Below, piece by piece: positions 38,378-47,008 of a stretch of DNA of 64,000 bases. Each line of letters starts with the position of its first letter. Position 1 is the stretch's first letter. The notes under the pieces are model-generated. The model had not been told where the DNA came from. It ran no database searches and saw only the letters and a list, made by a program, of their open reading frames with translations. This DNA is from Bacteroidota bacterium. GTDB lineage: Bacteria; Bacteroidota; Bacteroidia; Bacteroidales; JAADJA01. Position numbers and translations under genes: made by a program. The stretch is from positions 1-64,000 of the forward strand of contig JAHLKX010000012.1 of NCBI GenBank assembly GCA_020444515.1. The letters run 5' to 3'.

Positions 38378-40180
38378 CTAAAACAGTCCACCATTCTGAT
38401 AAATTTCCATCTGCACTTCCGAAAAGGGATTGGCCCGGATCTTTTTATTATTCTTCAGGTTGGTAATCTCACCTGTTTCAAAATTCACTTTAATCCGGTC
38501 TCCATCAGCAATATCAAGCCCATCAAGGGTAGAATATGTCAGGATAGGAAATGCAGCATTGATGGCATTACGTTCATAAATGGCGCCAAACGACTCAGCC
38601 AGAACAGCCTGAACTCCCAGCGATTTAAAACAATCGACGGCCTGCTGTCTGGAACTTCCACTCCCGAAATTTTTCTGCACCACCACGATATCGCCGGGTT
38701 GGGCTTTTTTAGCAAAGTCTTCGTAACCGGCAAGGTTATCAAAGGTATATTGACCCATTTCATTGATATCGGTGATGGTAAGGTAACGATTGTGAAAAAT
38801 CATATCCGTATCTATATTGTCTTCCTTGATCACCCAAACTCTACCTTCAATGACTGCTGGCTTTGATTCCACTTTCTTCTCAGTGAAGGCTTTTTCGATC
38901 CGGTCAAGTTTTTCATCAACATCAAATGTTGCAGGTTCAGCCGGGATGTCATCAACAGTGGTGATGAAACCAGCCACTGCGGAAGCTGCAACAGTGGCAG
39001 GAGAAGCCAGGTATACGCTTCCTTTACCTTGTTTGCCGGGGAAATTACGGTTACCGGTGCTAATGGTGATCTCACCCGGTCCGTTTTGCCCCACCTGTCC
39101 GGCAGCACATCCGGCACATCCCGCATTGGACACCAGGGCTCCAGCATCCTTGAAAATCTTGATCAACCCTTCATCAAGGCATTGATTCCAGATTTCATCG
39201 GTGGTGGGGACAATCTTTAACACCACGCCGGGTGCCACCTTACGGCCTTTTAAAACTTTAGCAACATCCCGTAAATCTTCCATACGACCATTGGTGCAAC
39301 TACCCACAAAAGCCGAATCAATCTTTACTTTTTTGGCTTCAATAATATTTACAGCATCATGTGGTTTTCCGGGTAAAGAAACCATCGGAACAAAAGCTGA
39401 CAAATCAACATCAAAAGTCTCTTTATAACTGGCATCCGCATCAGCATAAACACCCGCTAACTTTTTGCCTGTAGCTGTTGAACAATAATCCAAAACTTCC
39501 TTATTGGGAGGGAAAAGAATGATAATGGCGCCCATTTCAGTTCCCATCGAAGAGATGGTAATGCGCTCATCCAGGGTAAAATTATCTACTTCCTCACCAT
39601 AAATCTCCACCGAATTTCCAAGCAAGGAGTTTGCTCCAAAACGATTCAGCAAGTTAAGGACGATATCCTTGGCTGTGATTCCTTCAGTGCGTTTACCATT
39701 AAGGTTGATCCTAACTGATTCCGGCACTTTAAACCATACACGTCCTTTGCTGAATGCAGCGGCAATGTCTTTATCACCCATTCCCTGTCCGAAAGCACCG
39801 ACAGCACCTAAAATATTGGCATGAGAATCGGTTGTCAATGCAGTGGATCCGGGATAGGCCAGTCCTTCAGCAATCATGGAATGAGTGCCAATGCCTTTGT
39901 CAATATCAAAAACCTTGATGCCATGCTTACGCGCAAATCGACGAATGATGTGCTGATTCATCGCGTATTTCTGGTCGGATCCAGTAGGATTGGTATCAAA
40001 TGTAAAATAGGTTTTGTTTACATCGTCAATTTTAAGGTTATTATCTTCAATATGCTTCACTACATTGGCTCCACCAAAGTCGCGTGCAGCTCTTGCATCA
40101 ATGAATATATCCACAATATCACCCGGTTTTACAGTATTGAATTTCGAGTGATTTGCTATTATTTTTTCAAGGATTGTCAT
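38378..40180 (-). CDS. Fused aconitase-type hydratase (large plus small domain)
   Basis: A 600-aa enzyme of the aconitase/isopropylmalate-isomerase superfamily with both parts in one chain: the 4Fe-4S large domain (about 1-420) and the swivel small domain (about 445-600). Cluster ligands are C295 (GSCTNGRMED) and C355/C358 (NAGCAGCAAG). The small domain has DNIDTDMIFHNRYL and the substrate loop FGSGSSRQQAV. Length and layout resemble the short Aquifex-type aconitase rather than the 750-900-aa AcnA/AcnB. The operon partner encoding an isocitrate dehydrogenase supports citrate-to-isocitrate conversion. Isopropylmalate or homoaconitate isomerisation is the alternative, but leucine genes are absent here. 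A terminator follows. Confidence 0.85.
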   Translation of the reverse strand: MTILEKIIANHSKFNTVKPGDIVDIFIDARAARDFGGANVVKHIEDNNLKIDDVNKTYFTFDTNPTGSDQKYAMNQHIIRRFARKHGIKVFDIDKGIGTHSMIAEGLAYPGSTALTTDSHANILGAVGAFGQGMGDKDIAAAFSKGRVWFKVPESVRINLNGKRTEGITAKDIVLNLLNRFGANSLLGNSVEIYGEEVDNFTLDERITISSMGTEMGAIIILFPPNKEVLDYCSTATGKKLAGVYADADASYKETFDVDLSAFVPMVSLPGKPHDAVNIIEAKKVKIDSAFVGSCTNGRMEDLRDVAKVLKGRKVAPGVVLKIVPTTDEIWNQCLDEGLIKIFKDAGALVSNAGCAGCAAGQVGQNGPGEITISTGNRNFPGKQGKGSVYLASPATVAASAVAGFITTVDDIPAEPATFDVDEKLDRIEKAFTEKKVESKPAVIEGRVWVIKEDNIDTDMIFHNRYLTITDINEMGQYTFDNLAGYEDFAKKAQPGDIVVVQKNFGSGSSRQQAVDCFKSLGVQAVLAESFGAIYERNAINAAFPILTYSTLDGLDIADGDRIKVNFETGEITNLKNNKKIRANPFSEVQMEIYQNGGLF

Positions 40181-40214
40181 AAAACTTCATTTTTATATTT
40201 CAAATTAATAGATA

Positions 40215-40886
40215 TTACGCCAGTGGTTTGAATCGGGAATTATCCGACAATATTTTCATCTTTTTAAATCCTGCACGCCACAGGTATAAAATAAAAGGTA
40301 TAAACACAAGCAACAGATATGGATGCTGCGACATCAAAATAAAATCATAGATGCCGTGCAGAATGACTGGATAGATTAAGGCTTTGGAAAAATTGAGGAG
40401 TTTATCTATTTGATGAAACTTTGCTTGTGCAAAAAAATATCCCATCGTTATTCCAAACAAGGCATGTGCAGGAACAGCGGTAAAAGCTCTCGTGTACCCC
40501 ACAGATTCCCCATAGGTGTATACATACATGATATTTTCTACCAACGCAAATCCCAGTGATATAAATACAGCATATACAATACCGTCAAATCGCTCATTAA
40601 ATTCCCTGCTCATCCAAATCAGCAAATAGAGCACCACAAATTTGAAAAACTCCTCAACGAAACCAGCCACCACAAATACTACATAAGCAACTTCGCCATA
40701 TCCAGTAAAAAACGCTTTATAACTTTCAATTCCCGAATTAACAATCATTACTGGTATGACGGTCAATGCACCTGCCAATAGTGCTTTTAACAATAAGCCA
40801 ATGGGTTCCCGTTCATACTGATCACGCATGTAAACATAAATCAATATGATGAAGACCGGTGCTGATGCCAGGAGGAGCAGGTTCAT
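40215..40886 (-). CDS. PrsW-family intramembrane metalloprotease
   Basis: A 223-aa protein with about seven transmembrane helices. It carries the family motifs EExxK as EEFFK (E78-E79, K82), FDGIVY (100-105), EN (117-118), HALFG (H141) and HGIYDF further on. In Bacillus PrsW cleaves an anti-sigma factor; targets here are unknown. It lies 34 bp before the aconitase gene and 14 bp after the HD-domain gene, all on one strand, so it is embedded in the TCA operon. Confidence 0.9.
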   Translation of the reverse strand: MNLLLLASAPVFIILIYVYMRDQYEREPIGLLLKALLAGALTVIPVMIVNSGIESYKAFFTGYGEVAYVVFVVAGFVEEFFKFVVLYLLIWMSREFNERFDGIVYAVFISLGFALVENIMYVYTYGESVGYTRAFTAVPAHALFGITMGYFFAQAKFHQIDKLLNFSKALIYPVILHGIYDFILMSQHPYLLLVFIPFILYLWRAGFKKMKILSDNSRFKPLA

Positions 40887-40900
40887 TTTTGATGGGTTCT

Positions 40901-41452
40901 TTATACGATCAACCTTTCCTTAAAAGGCAGAAATGTCATGAAATCGGCATGATGCACGATGTATGCCTCAGTGGTTCGTTTTACCATATTCCCTTCTCCG
41001 GCATGAGCCGCAATGATGTGACATACCTCTGCTGGAACACCACATTCTTCAGCAAGGGAAACACCACTGAATGGATGTCGCAAATATTTTCCATACGTTC
41101 CCTGAACTGCTTTTCCATTTTCATCCAGCACATATTCAAGCAGCTTACCAACATCAGCTAGAATGGCACCTGCAATCACCACATCCATGTCAGCAGTCAG
41201 TTCACCATGATACATCTCGTTGATCTTTTGAGCAGCATCCCTGGCAATATGCACCACTGAACGTTTATGATCCATAAACGTCACTTTGAGGTTTGGACCA
41301 CAAAGCAGGGTAAAAGGAATTCGATTGAGGTCGTCAACTGTTAAGACACTGCGCTCAAGAGCAATCTCCCATGTTTTTGCAGTTTTCTCACGAAGGTCAT
41401 CATTTTTTATCCAATTCAGTTCGGGCCAAAGGGCCAGCACATTTTTATTCAT
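40901..41452 (-). CDS. HD-domain protein with altered HD motif
   Basis: A 183-aa cytoplasmic protein of the HD phosphohydrolase superfamily. A possible first metal ligand is H62 or H68, and later histidines H126, H145, H150 and the pair H167/H168 with D170 follow. The diagnostic HD doublet appears as AD (A99-D100, in ILADVGKLLEY), so one metal ligand is missing. The fold is probably conserved but hydrolase activity cannot be assumed. A nucleotide- or phosphate-ester substrate would be the family norm. It sits between the isocitrate dehydrogenase gene (65 bp upstream) and PrsW. Confidence 0.8.
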   Translation of the reverse strand: MNKNVLALWPELNWIKNDDLREKTAKTWEIALERSVLTVDDLNRIPFTLLCGPNLKVTFMDHKRSVVHIARDAAQKINEMYHGELTADMDVVIAGAILADVGKLLEYVLDENGKAVQGTYGKYLRHPFSGVSLAEECGVPAEVCHIIAAHAGEGNMVKRTTEAYIVHHADFMTFLPFKERLIV

Positions 41453-41517
41453 TTATTGAATTTTTTAAATTATAAAAAAAGCACGGAATTGATAGATGTT
41501 ACGTGCTTTACAAGTTA

Positions 41518-42714
41518 TTATAATTTTGCGATAATGGCATCTGCCATTTGTTGTGTTGAGGCCGCTCCTTTTTCCACAACATCAGGCCGTCCGGCCATTT
41601 TCATCATGTCATACGTCCTCACTTTACCTTCAGCGACAACCTCAGCAACCGCTTTCCTGATCTTTTCGGCTACTTTATTTTCATTGATAAAATCGAGCAT
41701 CATGCAGGCCGATTCAACCATAGCAATGGGATTGACGATGGAGGTTTCATAATCAGCATATTTTGGAGCTGAACCATGGGTAGGTTCAAAAACGCCAATG
41801 CCTGATTCAGGGTTAAATTGAGCACTGCAGGCAAAACCCAAACCGCCAATGAGTCCGGCAAAACCATCGGATACAATATCTCCAAACATGTTGCCGGCAA
41901 CGATCACACCATAGTCCTCCGGGTTTTTTGTCAGCCACATCATTTGAGCATCAATGTTGGTATTCCAGAGCGCAATGCCGGGATAATCCTTTTTCTGGAT
42001 TTCTTGTGCCAGCTTGTACATCATTCCGGAAGTTTCGCGGATCACATTGGGCTTTTCACAAACGGTTACCGACTTGTATCCGTATTTCTTGGCGTGTTCA
42101 AAAGCAGCACGGAGAATTCGCTCAGTATATTTCCTGGTAAAAATCCGTGTTGATACAGAAAGCTCTTCTTTTGGACACCATTCAAAATTCTTTTTGAATT
42201 TAGGATGGGTCATCAATGCTTCATAAACCTGATCCGGGGGATTGCTCCATTCAACACCCCCATAAAGACCTTCTGTGTTTTGACGGAAAATAACCACATC
42301 CACTTCCGGCTCTTCAATGGTATTATTGGGTCCGCGTCGGATGAAATTAAGAGGATTGCCTTTGTATGTGCGGCAGGGTCTCATGCAAATATCCAGGCCG
42401 AAATGTTGACGAAGACCGACAATCGGACTTGAATAAACCAGTCCCTTTTCTTTAAGCTCAGGAGCCAGTTCATTGAAAGCGGCATCTTTGGGCTTGGAAG
42501 TAATCGCTCCAAATAAACCGATCTTGTGTTCCTCGATTAATTTAATGGTTCGATCTGGAAGAGGATTACCTTCTTTGCACCAAAATTCCCAGCCGATGTC
42601 ACCTTCTACATAATCGGCTTCAAATCCGGCGGCATCCAACACACGGATGGTTTCATCCAGTACAACTTTTCCAATCCCATCTCCGGGCATCTTTACGATG
42701 GTTCTTTTTGCCAT
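41518..42714 (-). CDS. Isocitrate dehydrogenase-like enzyme (IDH/IPMDH family)
   Basis: About 398 aa from the ATG at 42714 (MAKRTIVKMPGDGIG), preferred over an upstream ATG because the family N-terminus starts there. Beta-decarboxylating dehydrogenase features include GDGIG, an arginine-rich substrate segment (GLRQHFGLDICMRP) with the Ser and Arg expected for isocitrate, the catalytic Tyr in NTEGLYGG, the catalytic Lys/Asp motifs CEKPN and NMFGDIVSD, and the cofactor loop HGSAPKYAD. The Lys-Tyr in this loop resembles NADP-dependent E. coli IDH; NAD enzymes usually have Asp-Ile. It is the first gene of a run ending in the aconitase-type hydratase, giving two consecutive TCA steps. IPMDH or homoisocitrate dehydrogenase remain less likely. 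Confidence 0.87.
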   Translation of the reverse strand: MAKRTIVKMPGDGIGKVVLDETIRVLDAAGFEADYVEGDIGWEFWCKEGNPLPDRTIKLIEEHKIGLFGAITSKPKDAAFNELAPELKEKGLVYSSPIVGLRQHFGLDICMRPCRTYKGNPLNFIRRGPNNTIEEPEVDVVIFRQNTEGLYGGVEWSNPPDQVYEALMTHPKFKKNFEWCPKEELSVSTRIFTRKYTERILRAAFEHAKKYGYKSVTVCEKPNVIRETSGMMYKLAQEIQKKDYPGIALWNTNIDAQMMWLTKNPEDYGVIVAGNMFGDIVSDGFAGLIGGLGFACSAQFNPESGIGVFEPTHGSAPKYADYETSIVNPIAMVESACMMLDFINENKVAEKIRKAVAEVVAEGKVRTYDMMKMAGRPDVVEKGAASTQQMADAIIAKL

Positions 42715-42771
42715 AACGTTCTCGTTTTTAATGATTTTATTAATTGTTATTGGATTATCAATAAAAGGTGT

Positions 42772-42779
42772 CAAATTTA
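42772..42779 (-). promoter_or_regulatory. -7 element (TAAATTTG) of the IDH-HD-PrsW-aconitase run
   Basis: Exact TAnnTTTG match on the minus strand, 58 nt before the isocitrate dehydrogenase start codon. Confidence 0.45.
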
Positions 42780-42973
42780 CAATTTTCAGAATATCTACCC
42801 TGAAAAAAGGAATTTTTATACCTTTATGACCTGAAATTTAGAATTGGTATATTTAATTCATGGGCATAGTTCTTTTACTGCCTTTCTAATATAAAATGAA
42901 CACTATGATTTTTTCTGGTGTTTTTAATTAACGTACAAATTTAAAACGAAATAACAACTAACTTTCAATTAAC

Positions 42974-45900
42974 ATGAGAACACGAAATTTACGATTTTCC
43001 TTGAGCCTATTATTCTTATCACTACTTGTTTCGGGAATTGGACAGACCACAACTGAAAAATATGACCTTTTGCTTAAACTCGGTCATGTTAATCTGCAGG
43101 AAAACGGGAGTCAGTATTTGACCTCTTTTTCGCCCAGTCAACAACAAATTTACAATGGTTACTATTATAATATAGTACAGTTTTATGATATCCCAACAAA
43201 TTCAGAAAAAGAGGAAATGACATCCGCGGGTATGGTATTCGTTGATTACCTCCCCAATTATGCCTATATCGTTGCGTTTCCTGAGGGATTTGATCTAACG
43301 CTACTTGCCAATAAAAATATCCGGGCAATGTCGGACATATTGCCCGAATACAAACAAGATCCATTGTTACTTGACCAGAACTACCCCGCTTATGCACTCA
43401 GAGGTAATGACCAAATTGAGGTAATGGTGTCATATTATATGAACCTTTCATATAATGATGTTCGGAATGAGCTTTCTGATTATGCTTATGAAATGTTGCA
43501 GGATGATGATTTAGCACAATTTCAGATCATGCGGATCAATATTGATGATATTTCAGAAATTGTTGAAAAACCATTTGTAAGTTATATTGAACCAGCATAT
43601 CCTCCGGGAGAACCGGAAAATTACACCGGTAAAACCCAGCACCGGTCCAATGTGTTGGATTCGGATTATGCAGCAGGCAGGCATTATGATGGCTCTGGTG
43701 TGAATGTTATGCTACAGGACGATGGAATCATTGGACCCCATATTGATTATGAAGGCCGCATCGGTGATCAGTTTTTAACCAATAACAGTGGTGATCACGG
43801 TGATCATTGTGCCGGAATCATTTTTGGATCTGGCAATCTTGATCCAAGGCTTGCAGGACAGGCTCCCGGAGCGCAATTATATGTTTATCAAGCGGCTCCA
43901 CTGTATCCTGGATTTACCAATATTCCAAGTCATTACAATACATATGATATCCGTATTACATCCACGTCATACAGCAATGGCTGCAATGCTGGCTACACGA
44001 GCCTTGCCCGAACTATGGATCTTCAAATTATTGGATATCCTTCATTGATGCACGTATTTTCAGCCGGAAATGCTGGAACCGATGATTGTGGTTATGGTGC
44101 CGGACCGGGATGGGGAAATGTCACGGGTGGACATAAAATTGGCAAGAATGTAATTGCAACAGCCAACCTTGATGAAAATGATGGACTTTCCGGATCTAGT
44201 AGTCGTGGACCAGCGCATGATGGCAGGATTAAACCTGACATCAGTGCCAAAGGCTCCAATGTGAATTCAACCACCAACCCCAATGACTATACAATAAAAT
44301 CGGGAACTTCTATGGCCTGCCCCGCTATTGCAGGCAACATGGCGCAGCTATACCAGGCATATCGTGATCTGAATGGCGGCCAGGATCCCAAAGGTGGTCT
44401 TATGAAAGGACTGGTTCTGAATACAGCTGATGACCTGATGAATGTCGGCCCTGATTTCAAGACCGGTTGGGGCAGGATCAACAGCCGTCGCGCGGTAGAA
44501 GCCCTGGAAGAAGAACGCTACGAGACTGATGAGATCAGCCAGGGAGAAACCAATACACATACCATTGATGTACCTGCCGGGACCAAAGAAGTAAAAGTAA
44601 TGGTTTACTGGTCAGATAAAGAAGCCAATGTAGGTGTCAGTAAAGCACTGGTAAACGACCTGAATATCTTTATGACCGATCCCTCAAATGATGATCATCT
44701 GCCCTGGTTATTGAGCAGTTATCCCGATCCTGACAGCCTTAACAAGCCTGCAACCAAAGGAATTGACGATCTAAATAACATGGAACAAGTAAGCATTGTG
44801 GATCCGGCTGCGGGCACTTATACGCTTACGGTTGATGGATTCGTAGTTCCCTTCGGACCGCAAGAGTATTATGTACTAGTTGATTTCATCATGGAAGAAG
44901 TGGTATTAACTTATCCAATTGGAGGAGAATCCTTCACTCCAGGTGAAAACATAAAGGTTCGTTGGGATAGTTACGATACGGAGGAAAATTTCATCCTTGA
45001 ATATTCAACTGATAATGGGACCAACTGGACAACAGCAAACAGTTCTATCAATCCGACTCTGCGTCATTATAATCTCACTTTACCCACAGAGCTTACAGGG
45101 CATGCCATGTTGCGGATAACCAACGGAGCATCCAGCAGCACCAGCAGCGAAGGATTCTCAATTATGGGTGTTCCTCAGGATATTGAATTTGTCAGGGCCT
45201 GTCCGAATTCAGTGCTTTTGCAATGGCAAGAAGTTGACGGAGCCGAATCCTATGATGTATACATGCTTGGTGAAAAATACATGGAAGTTATTGGCACCAC
45301 TTCCACTGATTCATTGCTGGTTGAAGGCATTGACTTCGAAAATGAATACTGGTTTAGCGTTAGTGCGAATGGGCCTGACGATGCCAAAGGTAGGCGTGCC
45401 ATTGCTGAGATGAAGTCGCCGGGAGTCTGGAATTGTATTTTTACTAAAGACCTTGCACTCTCTGATATTATATCTCCTCCCATCGGGGTACTTTTTAGCT
45501 GCCAGGATTATAGTGATTTAAATGTGCAGGTTGAAGTGACCAATGGAGGATTGGACCCCATGTCAGACATTACATTGTATTACCAGTTTGAAAATGAACC
45601 AATCGTTAGTGAAATATACAATGGAACGCTGGAACCCGGTGAGAAAATGATATATGAATTTGCTTCATCAGTAAGTTTACCAAGCAATGGTATTTATGAT
45701 ATGGCTGCCTGGATTGAAACCACAGGTGACCAAAATGCCTCCAATGATCTGGTTGAAGGAGCATGCAAACTCAAAACCAGTCAATATGCACCGCTATTTC
45801 AGAACATCAGTTTTGATGAATTTAATGCTTGCAGCTGGGATCCTGACTGTGAAGACATTACATGTTATATTGACAATGAATGGTACAACCTGCAGAATGA

Positions 45901-46618
45901 ATTAAATGATGATATCGACTGGCGGATTATGAACGGTATTACGCCCACACCCAATACAGGTCCTGTTGGCGATCATACTACCGGAACCATAGATGGAAAG
46001 TTTCTTTACCTGGAGGCTTCCGGAGATTGCAATGAAAAGAAAGCCATTCTGAATTCTCCCTGTATTGATCTGTCAGGCTTATCCAATCCCGGGATGATAT
46101 TCTGGTTCAATATGTATGGCGAAGAAATGGGATCATTGCACATTGATGTGGTCAGCGATGGGATCTTGCACAAAGATGTCATTGAGCCCATCCATGGCAA
46201 CCAGGGAAGTGGCTGGAAGGAAGGTTTTGCCTTTTTTGCTGATTTTGCCGGCAAAGAGATCAATGTGAGATTCAGGGGATATACCGGATCCGGTGAGCTC
46301 TCCGATATGGCAATTGATGACATTACCATCACAGAAATGACAGATATACCTAATGTTTCGAGTGATTTGCAACTACAGGTTTACCCGAATCCTTCCCCTG
46401 GAATTTATCATATCAATTTTTTGAAAGAGCGCAACAGTATTACGCACATTAAAGTTGTTGACTTAACAGGTCGCATTATGCTGGAGGATGAAATCAATGC
46501 GGGAGATGGCTCTTCAAATAATTATATTTTTGATATTTCCAACTTCACCAATGGGGTCTATTACCTGATGATTGAATCAGAGGGGACCCAGTTCACTGAA
46601 AAATTATTGAAACAATAA
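42974..46618 (+). CDS. Secreted subtilisin-family (S8) protease with MAM and T9SS domains
   Basis: A 1214-aa secreted serine protease. Signal peptide (about 1-22); an N-terminal prodomain-like region (about 30-215) that probably folds or inhibits the enzyme; the S8 catalytic domain (about 230-520) with Asp at 249/250 (LQDDGI), His275 (GDHGDH) and Ser446 (SGTSMACP); a proprotein-convertase P-like/jelly-roll stretch (about 525-640); an Ig-like and a fibronectin III domain (about 645-830); a CARDB-like domain (about 855-935); a MAM-like domain (about 943-1120); and a T9SS sorting domain (VYPNPSPG, then NGVYYLMIE and a Lys-rich end). It degrades extracellular protein; MAM and FnIII modules likely provide adhesion. 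Followed by a strong terminator. Confidence 0.92.
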   Translation: MRTRNLRFSLSLLFLSLLVSGIGQTTTEKYDLLLKLGHVNLQENGSQYLTSFSPSQQQIYNGYYYNIVQFYDIPTNSEKEEMTSAGMVFVDYLPNYAYIVAFPEGFDLTLLANKNIRAMSDILPEYKQDPLLLDQNYPAYALRGNDQIEVMVSYYMNLSYNDVRNELSDYAYEMLQDDDLAQFQIMRINIDDISEIVEKPFVSYIEPAYPPGEPENYTGKTQHRSNVLDSDYAAGRHYDGSGVNVMLQDDGIIGPHIDYEGRIGDQFLTNNSGDHGDHCAGIIFGSGNLDPRLAGQAPGAQLYVYQAAPLYPGFTNIPSHYNTYDIRITSTSYSNGCNAGYTSLARTMDLQIIGYPSLMHVFSAGNAGTDDCGYGAGPGWGNVTGGHKIGKNVIATANLDENDGLSGSSSRGPAHDGRIKPDISAKGSNVNSTTNPNDYTIKSGTSMACPAIAGNMAQLYQAYRDLNGGQDPKGGLMKGLVLNTADDLMNVGPDFKTGWGRINSRRAVEALEEERYETDEISQGETNTHTIDVPAGTKEVKVMVYWSDKEANVGVSKALVNDLNIFMTDPSNDDHLPWLLSSYPDPDSLNKPATKGIDDLNNMEQVSIVDPAAGTYTLTVDGFVVPFGPQEYYVLVDFIMEEVVLTYPIGGESFTPGENIKVRWDSYDTEENFILEYSTDNGTNWTTANSSINPTLRHYNLTLPTELTGHAMLRITNGASSSTSSEGFSIMGVPQDIEFVRACPNSVLLQWQEVDGAESYDVYMLGEKYMEVIGTTSTDSLLVEGIDFENEYWFSVSANGPDDAKGRRAIAEMKSPGVWNCIFTKDLALSDIISPPIGVLFSCQDYSDLNVQVEVTNGGLDPMSDITLYYQFENEPIVSEIYNGTLEPGEKMIYEFASSVSLPSNGIYDMAAWIETTGDQNASNDLVEGACKLKTSQYAPLFQNISFDEFNACSWDPDCEDITCYIDNEWYNLQNELNDDIDWRIMNGITPTPNTGPVGDHTTGTIDGKFLYLEASGDCNEKKAILNSPCIDLSGLSNPGMIFWFNMYGEEMGSLHIDVVSDGILHKDVIEPIHGNQGSGWKEGFAFFADFAGKEINVRFRGYTGSGELSDMAIDDITITEMTDIPNVSSDLQLQVYPNPSPGIYHINFLKERNSITHIKVVDLTGRIMLEDEINAGDGSSNNYIFDISNFTNGVYYLMIESEGTQFTEKLLKQ

Positions 46619-46632
46619 TATTACCATTGAAT

Positions 46633-46667
46633 AAAAAAACCGGTGTGAAAATCACACCGGTTTTTTT
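46633..46667. terminator. Strong intrinsic terminator after the subtilase gene
   Basis: A perfect 10-bp GC-rich stem (46638-46647 and 46653-46662, loop AAAAT) is extended by A/T pairs and followed by T7. It lies 15 bp past the subtilase stop. Confidence 0.92.
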
Positions 46668-47008
46668 GTTCAAATATTTGTGCCTGAACGACATATTTAG
46701 AATCCATCTAAATCACGACCGTAAACTGATCAAAAACAGCCGTTAACTGATTGATGATTGCATTATTTAAAAAATCGCTTATTTTTGTATATCAATGAAG
46801 CACAGTTGGTACCATTTTTTTAAATAATATTGTCAATTCTGAAAAACTTGCTAAGCGGGAAATTTATCCATGATTTTGAGTTCATTTTGTTGAAATTTTT
46901 TTAGAAAAAACATACTTGCTAATAAACAAAAAAGGTGTAACTTGTGCCACTCTTTTTGAAGCACACATTGGAGTCTAACATAAAAACAAATAATCAAATA
47001 AAACTGAT
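46668..47008. other. Leader and control region of the sortilin-like secreted protein
   Basis: A 341-bp stretch with two direct repeats (46719-46751), a promoter pair (46758-46787) and then about 220 nt of AT-rich transcript leader before the ATG at 47009. An imperfect repeat (GAAGCACAnTTGG-like at 46798-46810 and 46958-46971) is present in the leader. No small gene stands out. Confidence 0.5.
46719..46787 (+). promoter_or_regulatory. Direct repeats and promoter of the secreted-protein operon
   Basis: CCGTAAACTGAT (46719-46730) and CCGTTAACTGAT (46740-46751) differ at one base and are spaced 21 bp start to start, two helical turns. A TTG at 46758-46760 and TATTTTTG at 46780-46787, 19 nt apart, follow directly. 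The layout is that of an activator site just upstream of a -33/-7 promoter. Confidence 0.5.

Noticed and set aside
39821-40231. 136-aa frame opposite the start of the aconitase gene
   Set aside because: It overlaps the 5' part of a clear enzyme gene and continues into the short gap; no family features.
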